64,000 bases of DNA from Diphasiastrum complanatum (GCA_029204225.1 CM055113.1:8466352-8530351), one strand, 5' to 3'. Positions 22,381-35,289 are shown, numbered from the stretch's first letter. The notes: generated from the letters alone by a model not told the origin. Translations and numbers: made by a program.

Positions 22381-23000
22381 TTCTTGAGGAGCTTGGAGAG
22401 GTAGGCTTCTTACAATTCTATTGACTGGATCTTCTTCTTTATTCTTTCCCAAGTTTGTTGCACTTTACAACTCCTCAATCAAACATTTCTAATTTAAGAC
22501 ATCTTTAATTTCAAGTTTCTCCATTTGTTTTTGTTAGTCTTGTCTTCTTAACACCTTGTAAAGCATTTTTGAAACTTTTGGGGCCATATTTTGACATCCT
22601 TGATCTTTTTGCCATTGCATCGTTATTCTTCACTTTGTTTTTGGTCTCTTTTGCTAGCATGTAGCTTCTATAGCATTTTACAAATGGTGGACAACCTTTC
22701 ATGAATGCTAGCACCCATTTTCTTCAATGTTTTGCTACACCTTAGCTACTTGACATCAATATCTTCTACGTCTCAGTGTGTTTGTGTGTACATTTAGCAT
22801 AATTGGTATGATGACAACAGTCCGCCCCCTCAAGTATTTGCCTAAGTGCATATGCTTTTCATTATTCATGCTTGAAGGGTCATCATGTCTAGATCTTCTA
22901 GCGATTTTGAGCAGCAATGCACATCCTTGATCATCATAACCAATAGTGGCAGCTTCTTGACCAACAGTAGCAATAGCTCATTGATGATTTGATACCAAAC
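22381..23000 (+). pseudogene. Gypsy leader and gag-start relic
   Basis: A T/C-rich leader ends with TGATGACAACAGTCCGCCCC and CTCAAGTATTTG (about 22810-22843), the pre-gag motif shared by the other elements here. An ATG follows near 22885 (MSRSSSDFEQQC), then decay. No LTR was found. Called from motif position only. Confidence 0.5.
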
Positions 23001-23319
23001 CTTGTTCACGCCCTTTCTCCGTATGTACGTCAGCTACAAGATGGAGAGAGTTTTTAGTCCATGATCTAGATGTTGCAAAGATTCCAATTATAGCAAAGGT
23101 TCATGTTATAGTAGAGGTTCTAAGTGGCACACCTAATATTCCAAATGTCACAAAGGCTACATGTACACATGGGGCCAAGGATCATCCCAGTCTACACCTC
23201 AAGATCATGTATGCTTGGATTCATCATCCCATCTGTCTTTAGCTAGCATACTTACTATTGTTGCATACACTATCAATGGGCCTCATAATCAATATGTTGA
23301 GGCATATGTAAAATCAGAA

Positions 23320-23581
23320 AAAAACCAGAATCGTACAGAATTGAGCTGTTTTTCTTTTTTTTGAAATTTTTTTTGGGCAATATGGGAAATGAAAGCTCTG
23401 AAGAGCATTATTACTGTGTAGTTTGCCAACTGTTTCGGGTGCAGGATGGTCCAATTTAGGTGCATTAACTCCCAGGTTTACGCTATAGCCGCATTCAATA
23501 TAAAAAATTAACAAAAAAAAGAGAATGCCCCAATGTGTTCATAGTAGGAATCTCCCTCTCTCTGATTCTCCCTCCCTCTCC

Positions 23582-23600
<19 letters not shown>
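23320..23600 (-). repeat. Dispersed repeat, copy 1, attached to a CT/GA microsatellite
   Basis: On the minus strand this reads GA-tract, GGGAGAATCAGAGAG, an 85-bp extra block, then CCTGGGAGTTAATGCACC and TAAATTGGACCATCCTGCAC, and later TGTACGATTCT. The same order occurs on the plus strand at 40332-40520 without the extra block. No coding potential. Family unknown. Confidence 0.75.

Positions 23601-23635
<35 letters not shown>
23586..23635. repeat. (CT)n microsatellite
   Basis: About 25 uninterrupted CT dinucleotides, preceded by a C/T-rich imperfect tract from about 23550. Confidence 0.95.
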
Positions 23636-23637
<2 letters not shown>

Positions 23638-24145
23638 GCGATGATCCTCAAAAATACACGCAGCGGCCTCCTGCATCTATAAGTTAGTCCTGTGGCTGCT
23701 GGAAAAGCGCTCCTATAGCGATGTTGAAAATGGAACGAGAGACTAGTCGCTGCCAGCATCACTAAAGATCTTAAATGTACAAAGGAGAATACATTGGTTT
23801 AAAATCGCTCATCCTGAAATGCAGGGTTGAAGGTAGTATTTTGAAAATTTAAAGAAGCCGTGAATGAAGAAGGCAATGTGTTGAGCCGCTGACCCTCTCT
23901 ATGACAACGATGGATGCCTGATTTTGCCTGACACTGAAATTGAAGGTGTGACCATCACTGCTGTCCACCTGCCATTGAAGAAGGCCTTGCTTTGAGATGG
24001 TGAATTATGCCTCACTGGTCAGTGGTCAGTGATTATTACTATGCAGGAAAATTGATACTTACGATGGAAGATCATTTAGGCAGCACTGAATGAAGAACCA
24101 GATCATTGATGATAGTGATGGTGCAACGCATGCTTCTAGTGCTCA

Positions 24146-24147
<2 letters not shown>

Positions 24148-24177
<30 letters not shown>
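24148..24177. repeat. (CT)n microsatellite
   Basis: About 15 CT units just upstream of the LINE start. Confidence 0.93.
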
Positions 24178-24180
<3 letters not shown>

Positions 24181-24208
24181 GAAGTGCTCATTCCTCTCTC
24201 TGTCCACT

Positions 24209-24960
24209 ATGGAACCAACTACACCTCCCTCAGGTCTTCCTCCTAATCCTTCTCCTCCTCCATGTGTGCTATCTAAGGTCTCACCTCCAACTATACCTCG
24301 CTCTATTCTGCCGGAAGATGTTCACTATCATGTAGGGCAATTGTATTCACTATTTTCAGCAAGGCGCTCAAATTGGAGGTTCAAAAATTGCGGGATGAGA
24401 TCAGCCAGCTACGAACACTATTACCATCATCTACTACGGATCTTGCAGAAACTTCTAACAAGATTTCCAACCTTAAGAAGCAAGTGGAAGAGACGAAATC
24501 ATGGGTAGCACTGTTCAAAAAAGATAATGGTATGATAGATTTGCCTACAAATGTTTCAATTGACTCACGATTAGAAAGCATGTTTTTGGAGCAAGCAAAA
24601 AGAGCCAAAAAAGCTCTTAATGTTAGAGTGAGAGGCATCCCAAATGCTAGAAAACCTCTTGAGGCCAAGGATTTACTTGCCAATAAACTCTCACACTCAA
24701 TTGAGGGATTTGAAACTGCTTGGAGAGGCAAATATGACGAGAATGTTTTATTTATTAAATTCCGGTCTCTCGTAATGCTGCCTTGAAACTTCGAGCCAAG
24801 CTGAAAGGGACCTTTATTTTTATGGATGATGATTTGACTCATACGCAATGGCTAGCAAGGAAAAAAATCATACAAGAAGCTAAGGAGAAAGGGCAACGTG
24901 TGGTGTTTATTGACGGCAAGCCACGATACTATGAACGCTCAGTCGGGGCTCCCGGGCATG
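24209..24960 (+). pseudogene. LINE ORF1 protein
   Basis: Starts at ATG 24209 with a Pro/Ser-rich N-terminus (MEPTTPPSGLPP). A frameshift near 24370 moves into a coiled-coil region (LEVQKLRDEISQLRTLL, then KISNLKKQVEE). After another shift near 24785 the C-terminal part has LRAKLKGTFIFMDDDLT and VVFIDGKPRYYE. This layout (disordered N-terminus, coiled coil, small C-terminal domain resembling the transposase_22 / RRM-like ORF1 end) fits a LINE ORF1 RNA-binding chaperone. No zinc knuckle is present. Confidence 0.65.
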
Positions 24961-27900
24961 GGAGCAGCCCGAGATCCCCTATGACGCTTTGTATTGGATT
25001 TTGGAATTGTAATGGCTTCCTCTCTTCCTCTTCTGCAGGTGACCTGCAGTCCTATCTTGCTCGTACAGATATTTTACTTCTAGCAGAGACTCATGAGTCT
25101 CAATTTTGTCCTCTTCCTATGGTGACAGATTTCTCTTGTCACTCGGTATTTAGACCATTCCTACAGGGGAAGACCTCCAGAGGCTCAGGTGGGGTGGCAT
25201 GATTATACAAGGACCGATATAGTCATACTCTTAAGATGGTTAAGAAAGATCCGTATGCACGTTTTATATGGTTACAGTTAGTTGGGCATTCCTTAGGTTT
25301 GTCTAGAGATAACTTCCTGGCAGTATGTTATATTGCTCCTCAAACTTCGACAATTGCAAACTATGGTGGGGACCCTTTTCAGGTTTTGTCAGAGGATATT
25401 GCCATCTTTTCTCCGCTCAAGACCTGTATCCAAAGCATGAAGCTGGAGGTAATCCGTCACCACATGAAATTCCGTCTGTCTGGTGGCCATGCGTGCGTTA
25501 AAGTCACCTGCCAAAAGTACATATCCCTGGGACTTCTCATGATGAGGCTACCACTTCTACTACATTTGGTGAGCAGTTACTCAGGATTACTGAGGCACAT
25601 TCCTTGGTTATTCTGAACGGTTTATCACAATGGCCAGATTCAGCAGCCTTCACTTGTCATCCGCATGGAGGCGGACATAGTGTGGTAGATTACTTCATTG
25701 GCTCACTAGCCTTGATTCCTCTCATTCACAGCTTTACAATTCTCTCTCCCACCCTTGCTGATCACTCGCTGCTCTTATTCTCTCTTGGCCAGACCTCTCC
25801 CCTTCCAACCATTTGACTCAAGACCACTAAGCCTCACTTTTCTTTTCATACACATCTCATCCCACGATACACTCACGCTCAACACTCTTTTGCAAGATTT
25901 TCCCTTCTCCTCTCCTATTGAGCAACAGGCTAGCTTCTTGTCGCTCTCCCTTATACAAGCCGCCACCCAGGCCTTTCTCCCTAAGACATATTCCACTCAT
26001 CGAAAGACCTATAACCGATGGTATGATCATGATTTCCACACCTTACATAAGCAGGTGATATTCGCCATGCATCACTCTCCTAATCTTTTGGTGCAAGTAC
26101 AGAAGCAGTATCTTCATGTAATTCATAAAAAGAAAAGAGACTCTCTAACAAGAGATGGTCAGAAACATATAGACTCCCTTTTCTCTTCCTCCTCTCTTTT
26201 CTGGAAAATCTTTTCTAAAAAATCTTCCTTACTTTCACCCATTCATATCGAGGAATATGCTACTCGCTTATACACTACAGATGCCCCCCCTATCCCTATC
26301 ACTCGACCCGCTACATTCTCTCTTTTTACCTCTGACCAAATTGAATCCGCGATTTGTAAAGCCCAACCCCATAAAGCGAAAGACGTTGACTCACTTAACT
26401 TGGACTTCCTCAAACCTCTCTCTCCTTCCATTGCCCACACTTTTAACATGGCTGTTACCTCTGGCTTTCCCACCAACTGGTGCACGAATCTCCTCCATCC
26501 CATTCTCAAGACTGGTGACCCAATGAACGTCGATAACTACCACACTCTCATGATCAGTCACACGATGGCGAAGCTTTATGGCTCAGTTCTACAGTCTATG
26601 GTTGGATCCCAGGTGGAATCAGATGAGTTATTTGCTCTTGGACAGGCTGGCTTCAGACCCGAATATTCTACTATTGATCATGCATTTTGTCCTACACTGC
26701 ATCATAGACAAGGCTCAACAAAGGAGACGAAGAGTATACTGCTACTTTGTGGATTTCCGCAAGGCCTTTGACTCAGTTCCACGGCACCTACTACGTCAGC
26801 GCTTATGTTCACTTGGCTTCTCACAGGATATCAATATGGCTATCAACACCTTATATGAGAGGGTATTAGCATGCTTCAGAGATGGCAGCAGTTGGTCGCC
26901 TTTTATCCAGATCACAGTTGGGGTGAAGCAGGGATGTCCACTCTCTCCCACTCTTTTTGCATTGTACATTGATGATCTAGAGCGGATCAACAAGGAGGAG
27001 GGTGGTGATGGATGTCCACTTGCTGATGTTATTATCCCTATCCTACTATATGCGGATGATGTGGCATTGCTATCCTCTACAGCCTCTAGATTACAGCGAC
27101 ATCTTGATGCTCTCTATGGTTTTTGCTTAGTGTGGGGCTTGACGGTGAATATTGCTAAGACCAAGGTAATGGTGTTTAACACTAACTCGCAGCATATGAG
27201 AGATGACACATTTTATTATGATGGACAGCAGCTGGAGACTGTTACCTCATATACCTATCTAGGTGTACTATTCACCAGTCCCTTCCTCACTTTTCACTCT
27301 ACTGCTCTATCTCGCCTGCGTAAGGGGCATGCTGCCTTAGTACATATGGAGAGAGTGTGTACTACGTACCATATTCATGATCTTGCTTCTAGAGACCACC
27401 TTTTCTCTACAGTTGTCTCACCAGTGGCTACGCACTCGACAGAGGTTTGGTGCCCAGGGATATCTCAGGGTACTTCCTGCAGATCACCATGTTAGGGAGG
27501 ATGATTCGTGCAAAGCCACCAGTTCCTCATGAGATTCTTTTAGCGGAGTTCGCCTCACTCCCCATGGTGGTAGAGGCTTTGTTTCAGATTGTGACCTTTA
27601 TACATCGACTTGAGACCATGGATACTCACAGATACGTGATGGCAGCACTTACTTCTTCTCAGGCTATAGCTGGACAGCAGGCTAGATCTTCTTGGTACGG
27701 TGATGTGGTGGCTTTCTTTTAGTTCTCGATGCTGGATCTCCCACAGGGAACTCATGCATTTATCAGACAACAATTGTATCGTAGATATTGTCACATAGTA
27801 TGGGATTGTCCTGATGATGACAGAGTCAAGCTTACCTTTTATGGCACACATATCTTACACAGAGACAATTTGGAACTTCCTATTAGACCTTTATATCTAT

Positions 27901-28544
27901 CTCTTCCTCTTTCTTTTGGGCTCCAATACAAATTGGGACAGTTACGAGTCTCTTCGCGTCAGCTTGCTATCAAGACAGGCAGATATTCAGGCATTTTGAG
28001 AGAGCATCGGATATGCCAGGTATGCACACTGGGGGTAGTGGAGGATGAGTTCCATTTTATCTTCACATGCCCTACATACTATGAGATAGGAGGCCGATAT
28101 CATTGTTTGTATCGGGATAACCCCACTACCCTCAGTACCTTTTTGGTGTATCAGGATCCCAGATGTGTCGGCCTTTTACTACGAGAGATGCTTATGTTGA
28201 GAGCCTCTTTGATACCTTCGAAGAGTATTACTGATTCTGGCCAGCATCTTATTACTAGCTTCTTTCAAAGGCGGGAGTGCGATGACCTATCAGATGATGA
28301 GGCAGTCATCTCGGTGAGGGCAAAGGCCCAACGTGCTCAGCCACCACCTCCTGCCAGATCTACACGAGCCTCCAAAGAGCTCCTCGGTGCATCTTTATGG
28401 CATTCTTGGTCTCAAAGACAAGCATGGGATGCATTTTTGATATTCTTGCTGATGGTGCTCATCAATCTTGGTCACTATGGACTGCCTGGGACATTGGTAC
28501 ACCTCTGTGTCCATAATTACCTATGGTTACTTGATACGACTTGA
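24961..28544 (+). pseudogene. LINE ORF2: endonuclease, reverse transcriptase, Cys/His tail
   Basis: Endonuclease start near 24985 (IGFWNCNGF...TDILLLAETHES). A TGA at 25199-25201 interrupts the GGVA.LYKDRY block. The endonuclease end near 25660 has the GGGHSVVDYFI and LADHSLL motifs. RT follows: VDNYHTLMISHTMAKLYGSV, AGFRPEYSTIDHA, YFVDFRKAFDSVPRHLL, GVKQGCPLSPTLFALYIDD and the catalytic YADD at 27049-27060. The C-terminal part (27729-28544) contains CQVCTLGVVEDEFHFIFTCP, a C-x2-C...H...C motif. At least three frameshifts and two stops were seen. RNase H was not found. Confidence 0.83.
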
Positions 28545-28989
28545 TTGGCATCAACATCATGATATATATTGTTGCTGGCGATGCCACTAGGTCATATCTT
28601 TCTGGGCTCTACTTTTATATGAGTTGTCTACAACATTTATTTCTCTCATGATCCCTAATGTTCTATGTAGTGAAGCACTATCATGGTTTCTAATGTGGGA
28701 TGTTAGTACCAGTCGGGTCTAATCTCTAACGTACCTTTTGTGGTTTCTTTCATATTGAGAGTTCTAATTTATGATGGTTTGGTCTATTCGGATGGTACGG
28801 TGCTTCAGCCTTGGCTCTCTCTTTGGTGTTTAGAGTTTTTGGTACATTTATGGTTACCTTAGGCTATATCTTCAAGTCATTTATAGGCTACCCTTGGGCA
28901 TACACACTTGCTTCAGCTACCTTGGGATCTACTTGGGAGGTGGTTCTTTATTTTAAATACAGCTTCTCGTGAACTCTTCACATGCCAAG

Positions 28990-29338
28990 AGTTATAGACT
29001 CAATCTATGAATACTGTATCAATGAAGCAAAAATGACTATAAGAGACACAATCAAATCAATCCGCCATAAGAATGGCCAAGAGCACCTGATATAATCAAT
29101 GGCTAAAGCCCTACAAGCAGTAGCAAAGGACAAATCTACCTAAAGAAAGACCAAACCAGATCATAACCTATCTAATCAACAAATGACAACCATATATATA
29201 CTATCTAGAGGCACTTAGTGGAACCTTCTAGAGATTAGGGCAACTTAGTGGACTTGGGTCCCATAAGGACATGCCCTTAATTGTAATGGCCCAGTACCTA
29301 AGGGTATACTAGTTAGGTGCTAGTCCCCGTATATAACT
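28990..29338 (-). repeat. 3' LTR of the short non-autonomous element
   Basis: A 349-bp LTR. The ends are AGTTATA and TATAACT in either orientation, again AGTTA/TAACT and not TG/CA. It is clearly alignable with 31617-31970, with scattered differences. Confidence 0.87.
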
Positions 29339-31604
29339 CTCCCCCACTTTAAAAAAATTGTCTTCAATATTGGCCCCAAGCAACAATTGTGGGAATAGTC
29401 GATCATAAGAACTATCTCAAATTAATTTGAGGAGATGCATGCATGAACCAGTGGAAATACTAAAGGAGAGGAAATTAGTCATTACAATAGGTACTCCAAA
29501 AGCAACAAAAAAAAAACTCATGAAGCGTAGTACATTAATATGCATGTATCCTTCAGTATCCTTGTGCTTCTGTATATGATGTTGTTGCAGTCAATGTTGA
29601 TGGCATACACCCTTGGGCCTTATGGATCCCTTGAAGTCTTGCTCCCATTTTCCTAGATACTATTATCTATTCTTGGGCATTGCAGATACCTTGAATTGTT
29701 GCACACGTGTCCATTCCAGCAATTGTTTGTCAAGGTGATCTACCTTAGCTTCCTTGGCATTCCTAGTTGTTGCATATTGCTTGGCCTTCGATGTTGTTGC
29801 CAAGTTGCTATCATTACCGAGTTGCTATCTTTTGGTGGTATTCTTGGGCTATTTGGCTAGCTTTGGATATCTCGGTTGTTGGAGTTCTGCATCTCAACAT
29901 TTTCTTATGACTTTCATGGGCTATAAGAGTGCGTTGAGTGAGTTTCGGCATTGGTTTATTTTACATCAGTTAATTTACAATAGTATCATGTTGTTGATTA
30001 TATTAGAGATACATTTACAACATGATTCACAGTCATCTAGAAGGATCTCATCAAAATAAGCTAGAAAATACATAAATGTAAAACCATATGACATACGTAG
30101 ATCTTCTAGAGGAGTAACCAAAGAACCAGGAAAAGTATCATAACAATGAGCATAGGCTACAACATTTGTAGCCAAGAGTAGAACCAAGGAACTCGACATC
30201 AATATCGAAGCATGCAACATTAACATCAAGCATTGTATCAACAACTTCTTGTATCTGTATCTGTGATTCAATATCAATAGCAATTGTATATGTGACTCTC
30301 TCACACTATGTGATACAACATCAACCTCATGTGTATCTCTCTCAATGTGTGATACTCTTACTATCTAACCCTGACAATATGGCTCTAGACAGATATCCTG
30401 ATCAACTACTACATTTAGAACACCCTAAGAATCATCAAGTACTGGATCCATATAAAAAAAATAAGATCATGTACAAAGGCATCAGCATTAGAAGGGTAAT
30501 CATCAGGTCGAAATGTTTGCCAACAAGATGTAGCTCAGCCTCTAAATTTGGACATAGGCAATGCAATCATATCAACATCAGAATGTGGATAGGTCTCAAA
30601 ATAAAACCTAGTTTATTCAACTAAATTGCTAAGACAATGTCCCCAGAGTACCCATAATATAGTGGAATGGAAGTAAATGGCAATTGTTGCTGGAAGAGTT
30701 GAGACAATTCTTGCCTTACGGAAGACCAAAAATCCATGATGAAATGTATGGAAAAGAAAGGATGTAAAACACATGGGATGAGAGACATAAGTGAAACAAA
30801 AGAAACGAAATGAAGATAAAAGATTCTAAAACAAGAAAGTATGCGAAAACCACAAACTTTGAGGGAGAGGACACAAGTAGTCACCTCAATGTAGGCTCTA
30901 CGCAAATGCCTCTACGCAAATGCCACAGACCACGATAGCAAGTGATAGGTGGCAAAGAAATTGCCAAATTGTCCACCAAATAGAGCAACAACTAAGAAAG
31001 TAAGCTACCAAATAAGGTAATATAGCAAAAGATAGGTAGCAACTAGTTGCTGCCCAAAAAACCAGCAAAATGGCCTCCAAAAAAGATGATGGTACTGCAA
31101 AAACAGTCTAAAAAGCATCAAGTGAAAGTGTGCACATATATGTCAATAGGCCCTCCAAGTAGGGCATTCGAAATAAGTGAGTATGCTGCCCCGAGAAAAC
31201 CGGCAAGGTAGCTCAGATTGCAACAGTAGAGAGGGTGATGCAATAAAATGGATAATAAAATGTGTCGAACGGAAGGTACTACCCTAAAAAACCAACAAGT
31301 AAAAAAAATATGGTGATGGAACTTCCAAAAGACTGTCAAAACCAGCAAAAAAATGTTGATGAAAAACTATCGAAACGTCCTTCAGATAAGGCACTTTCTA
31401 TCGCTCAAAAAATCTGCAAATATAATTGCAGAAAAGATAGTGGCCACTAAATTAGTCATTGGAAACAATTTGCCCCAAACAAAAAAAATTTGTCGCCAAG
31501 TTTAGCGAAATGCATCTGCTAACTGTTCGCTAAAGATCCACTAGAAAAAAAATGGAGATCCACCAAGCGTGGAGAAAACTAGCAATCCCACCAGGAAGGA
31601 AAGT
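29339..31604 (-). other. Interior of the short non-autonomous element
   Basis: The leader part (31604 to about 30890) has short repeats around ACCAGCAAAATGGC-like strings. At 30851-30888 the minus strand reads GAGGTGACTACTTGTGTCC then TCTCCCTCAAAGTTTG, the pre-gag motif. Downstream of that no gag core was found. Open frames of 94-110 codons have no domain. Confidence 0.6.
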
Positions 31605-31616
31605 GCTCTAATACTA

Positions 31617-31970
31617 GGTTATAGACTCAATCTACGAATAATGTATCAATGAAGCATAAATGACTATAAGTGACAATCAAATCCATCCCCCACAGGAATG
31701 GCCAAGAGCATCTAATATAATCAATGGCTAAAACCCTGCAAGCAATAGGAGAGGACTAGTCTACCTAATGACTAAAGAAAGACTAAACCAAATCATAAGC
31801 TATGTAATCAGCAAATGATAACCCTATATATACAATCTAGAGGCCCTTAGTGGAAACTTCTAGAGATTAGGGCAACTTGGGGTACTTGGGTCCCATAAGG
31901 GCATGCCCTTAATGGTAATAGCCCAATACCTAAGGGTATACTAGTCAGGGGCTGGTCCTCGTATATAACT
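31617..31970 (-). repeat. 5' LTR of the short non-autonomous element
   Basis: A 354-bp partner of 28990-29338. The terminal A at the PBS side has changed (GGTTATAG on the plus strand). It abuts the PBS without a spacer. Confidence 0.87.
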
Positions 31971-31975
31971 CCAAG

Positions 31976-33065
31976 CGGTCTAGACCAAAAGCTGATTTTC
32001 ACATACTAACTATTGCCTGACATGACGAGATCCTTGGTGCGAATTGATTTGCCACTTGTTCTTGAAAGCTAGACAAAGTTAGCAATTGATTCAATCTTAA
32101 TTTTTAGAGTTGTGAGCTTAATATCAATCAAACTTCTAAAACATTGATAGCATGTTCATTGTTTTAGTTACAAACTTGCTTGTGTGGATATGCCTGTCTT
32201 GGAGTCTCGTCATCTATTTATTTTGAATGCAACAAAATCCTTATTCAGCTTATTATTATGACATTGCTTTCAGCTATGATCCCACTAATGCTTTCATGTG
32301 GCAATCTTGGTCTAATAGTGTTCCTAAGAAATCATTTTGACAAGAATATTTGTTAGCTTTGGTAGCAACTTTATCATTGGAGTATTTTTGTAGCATCATA
32401 TTCAACTCCAACATATTCAATTATTATCAAGGTACATTGCTTTGTGTGTCAAGGACAATAATACAGGTTCATAAGGACACACAATGTTATGGACACGCAT
32501 TATAGTCCATACTTCTCTTTTGTCATAACTTCTTTATTTGTGATCGGACTTGAGTTTTGTTAGTTGCATTGGTGTCGTAGCAAGTCGTCACCTATGATGA
32601 TGTAATTTTTTTTGTTGGCCGTTTTTTGGAAACCCTAATTTTTAGTTTGAAAAAACTCATCTTTTTCATCCTTTTCACGATAGAAGTTCAAAATAATCAT
32701 ATGGATGAGGGTGCTAGGCTGAGACAAGACTATTGATCCAGGTTTCATGTCAAACAGAGGACTACATCCAAAGATCTTCCAAAGTTTTCCAAAGGGGTAT
32801 TCTTTTTTTAGTTGTTCTTTTTGCATATGTGATTGAATCTTGTTCTTTCTTATCATTCCTTGATTCTTAAAATCCATTTTGTATCCATTTTTTACCTTTT
32901 AAAAGTGAAGGTTTTGAAAAGCCAAACATTGGTCAAATTGGAATATTCTATTTTCTGTTCTAAAAGATTTTGCTTCTGGATCTTTGCATATTTTGTTTTT
33001 CAAGAATTTCCTTGCACTTTACGGTTTGCCAAATGGATGTCTCATTGTCAAGATATTACACTTTG
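31976..33065. other. Unassigned AT-rich stretch
   Basis: No domain-bearing frame or paired repeat recognised. It lies between the LTR element and the gypsy scrap. Confidence 0.4.
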
Positions 33066-33995
33066 AAGTCGTGCCCTACTTCACCAACTTCAGCCCATTT
33101 GCGAATTTTCTTTGTGGCTGTCCAACACCCTACTGCCCCACATTGAGCGGCCATTTTTCCAGCTTTTTGCAAATCCAGTTATTGGCTGTCCAAACCCCTA
33201 CTTCACTCACTTTTCGGTAGCCTCTTCACCACCTATTGTTTGTTGGCTTTTCTACTACCATTGGGCAACATTTCTTCTTAATTGGCACACTATTCAGTGG
33301 CCATTTTAGTAGCTTCTTCACCACCTATCACTTGCTAAATTTTCTGTCACATTTGGGCAGCTTACGTCATACTTGGTGCTTCCTTTTGTGGTGTTTTCTT
33401 CTTTTGGCATTCCCTTGTTTCATGCCTTTTCCCATTGGTGTGGATTAGAGCCTACGTTGAGGTGACGACTAGTGTCCTCTCCCTTAGGGTTTGTGCATCT
33501 TCCACATTCCAATGTTTGTTTATCCTCCACACTTTATGTTTTCCCGTCATTTTCTATATTCGTTTTCTGTTTTCTTTTAAAAAAAACCGACAAACTGATG
33601 ACACATTTCTCTTTTCGGTTTTTCCTCTACATGTCGAATTCACCGACTAGATGAATAATTTTGAGGATTATGTTTTCACTTATTCATGTTCAGATGTTAT
33701 GAAAATCAGGATGCCTTCTTTGTGGTTAGATGGCCATGCAAAATTTTGGTTTTCCATCTATCGTCGCACTCATCCTACTCTCATATCGGGCATATTTTTA
33801 GAAGATCTTCTATTTGCTACCACTCTTTCTCCGTTACCTTCTGCATGTGAAGTGGATGCTAGAATGGAACAAGAACGATTTAAGATCACACCAACGGTCA
33901 ATGCCAACGATTTCAGACCATTCCTTAACTTTTCTTTCCGTTTGCCAAATGCAAATGCTAGAACGGAACAAAAACCATTTCAAAAGCATAGATGA
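33066..33995 (+). pseudogene. Gypsy leader and gag fragment
   Basis: A leader with TGTGGCTGTCCAACACCCTA and TTGGCTGTCCAAACCCCTA units is followed at 33456-33494 by the pre-gag motif (GAGGTGACGACTAGTGTCC, then TCTCCCTTAGGGTTTG). After a deletion, 33700-33840 gives a gag-core remnant (SLWLDGHAKFWFSIYRRTHP), recognisable against LHLDGRAQTWWRVYR of the outer element. No LTRs or pol nearby. Confidence 0.7.
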
Positions 33996-33999
33996 AACG

Positions 34000-35289
34000 G
34001 ATCCGTGGAACTATGATCAATGCAACGATTTCATCTTAATTGAATTTCTGGCAACGATCAATGCAACAAATCAATAATTTCATCTGAAAGGAATTTCTGG
34101 CAACAATTGATGAACGGATCCATCGAACTATCTTGGTATCTATGGCACGCTGAAAGATGGCATTGAGCTATAGAGGTGAGACCACAAACTCTGCTAGAAT
34201 GACCCGATGTGGGATAGAGGGCTTCAAACACAATAACATGGTAATCTACAAACATCAGATATTAGCCCAATTCGTAAGAGCTGGACACCATATTGCACAT
34301 AAGGCAACGGTATTAAAAAGTCGACACTTATTGGGGCATCCCGAATAAATTTCCTAAAAGAGAACCTCTTCAATTCGACTAAGGAAGCATGAATCTTCCC
34401 GAGCTCAGCTTTAGCTACTTATCTCATGCTCCAAAGAGGGCCTGCAAAAACTACTCCCAAGGATGTGTCGATATACTACCTCCAACGGCTACCCATCATA
34501 GCTCCTGTCGCTACACGAAGGCCCTAATTGAGAGATAATTAGGGCAAGGGTTTCTCAATGTTGTGGTCACTCTTGTCATCCATTGCTGCAGCTTTACTGT
34601 TGCATGAGTATCTGCGGCAGTCATTTTATTATGGATACATTATATTGGGGAGACCAAAAACAATTTCTTTTTTAAGTGGAGAGGTTACTATGTGACAACT
34701 ATCCTATAATTTGAGCCCTAGAGATCCATTGGCACTTATGTTTGACATTTATGAGTTATTGGGCCCTAATCATGAACTCATAAAAAAAGGCCCAATTTGC
34801 GCCTCTAGATGCCTCATTTTTGCTTAAATGATTGATTGAAGAAAAAATGCTCTCATTCCAATTTTAGTGAGTTCTAGCTTTCTTCTCAGTAGTTCCTGTA
34901 GCAGCATGTCATTTAGTTTTTTGTTTTATTAACAAAAATACATTTGCACATTTGCAATTCCTCTAATTTGATTGAATAATTTAGATGTTTTATGATAACT
35001 TTCCTGAGAATTCACTATATAAGACTAAGATCAGCAATGACATCAATTGACATCTTATTCAACTTTCATAAAACCCACCTAACAGTCATAGCGCAATAAG
35101 CATATTATGTTGCAACTATGCAGGTTCATAAGTACTTAGAAGTTGACAAAAAATTTCTCAACAACAGTGAAATTTGATCTCTGAGTACTTTCATAAATTA
35201 GCAATCAGCGATAATAATCATAACCAACAGATTGAACGCTCAATAACTCATATGGTTGTGCATTAAGAAATGCCAGAATATTGCAAGAC
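34000..35289. other. Intron sequence, possible LTR fragment at 34670-35050
   Basis: Mostly unassigned. At 34675-34710 AAGTGGAGAGG is followed by TGTGACAACTATCC, the form of a polypurine tract plus LTR start in many plant gypsy elements, and a TATATAAG box occurs near 35018. No second LTR was found, so the call is tentative. Confidence 0.3.

Larger units (their letters stand above)
24180..28984 (+). mobile_element. Non-LTR retrotransposon (LINE), decayed
   Basis: Plus-strand element with ORF1, then ORF2 encoding an apurinic-type endonuclease, reverse transcriptase and a C-terminal Cys/His motif. Several frameshifts and stops break both ORFs. The 3' end is not clear: after the last stop (28544) about 440 bp of unassigned sequence run to the target site of the LTR element at 28990, and no poly(A) tail was seen. 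That LTR element may have inserted in the LINE 3' UTR. Confidence 0.85.
28990..31970 (-). mobile_element. Short non-autonomous LTR element
   Basis: A 2.98-kb minus-strand element with exact target duplication CCAAG (28985-28989 and 31971-31975). LTRs are at 28990-29338 and 31617-31970. The PBS (31605-31616) reads TAGTATTAGAGC, two changes from consensus. A polypurine tract (AAAGTGGGGGAG) precedes the 3' LTR. The interior (29339-31604) has a repetitive leader, the pre-gag motif (30851-30888) and no recognisable gag, protease or pol. It shares the TTGGCATTCCTAGTTG filler motif with the gag-protease element. Mobilisation would need a helper. Confidence 0.88.
5572..35289 (-). other. Giant deacetylase intron, about 29.7 kb
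   Basis: The interval between the donor after the MGHNQ codons (CAG|GTCTTG at 35290/35289) and the acceptor at 5572. Its content is an LTR element with two further LTR elements nested in it (5891-21096), decayed gypsy pieces, a LINE (24180-28984), a 3-kb non-autonomous LTR element (28990-31970) and a gypsy scrap (33066-33995). No other host exon was recognised inside. Both bounding exons are phase 0 and adjacent in the protein, so the intron appears genuine and not a chance pairing. Confidence 0.75.
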
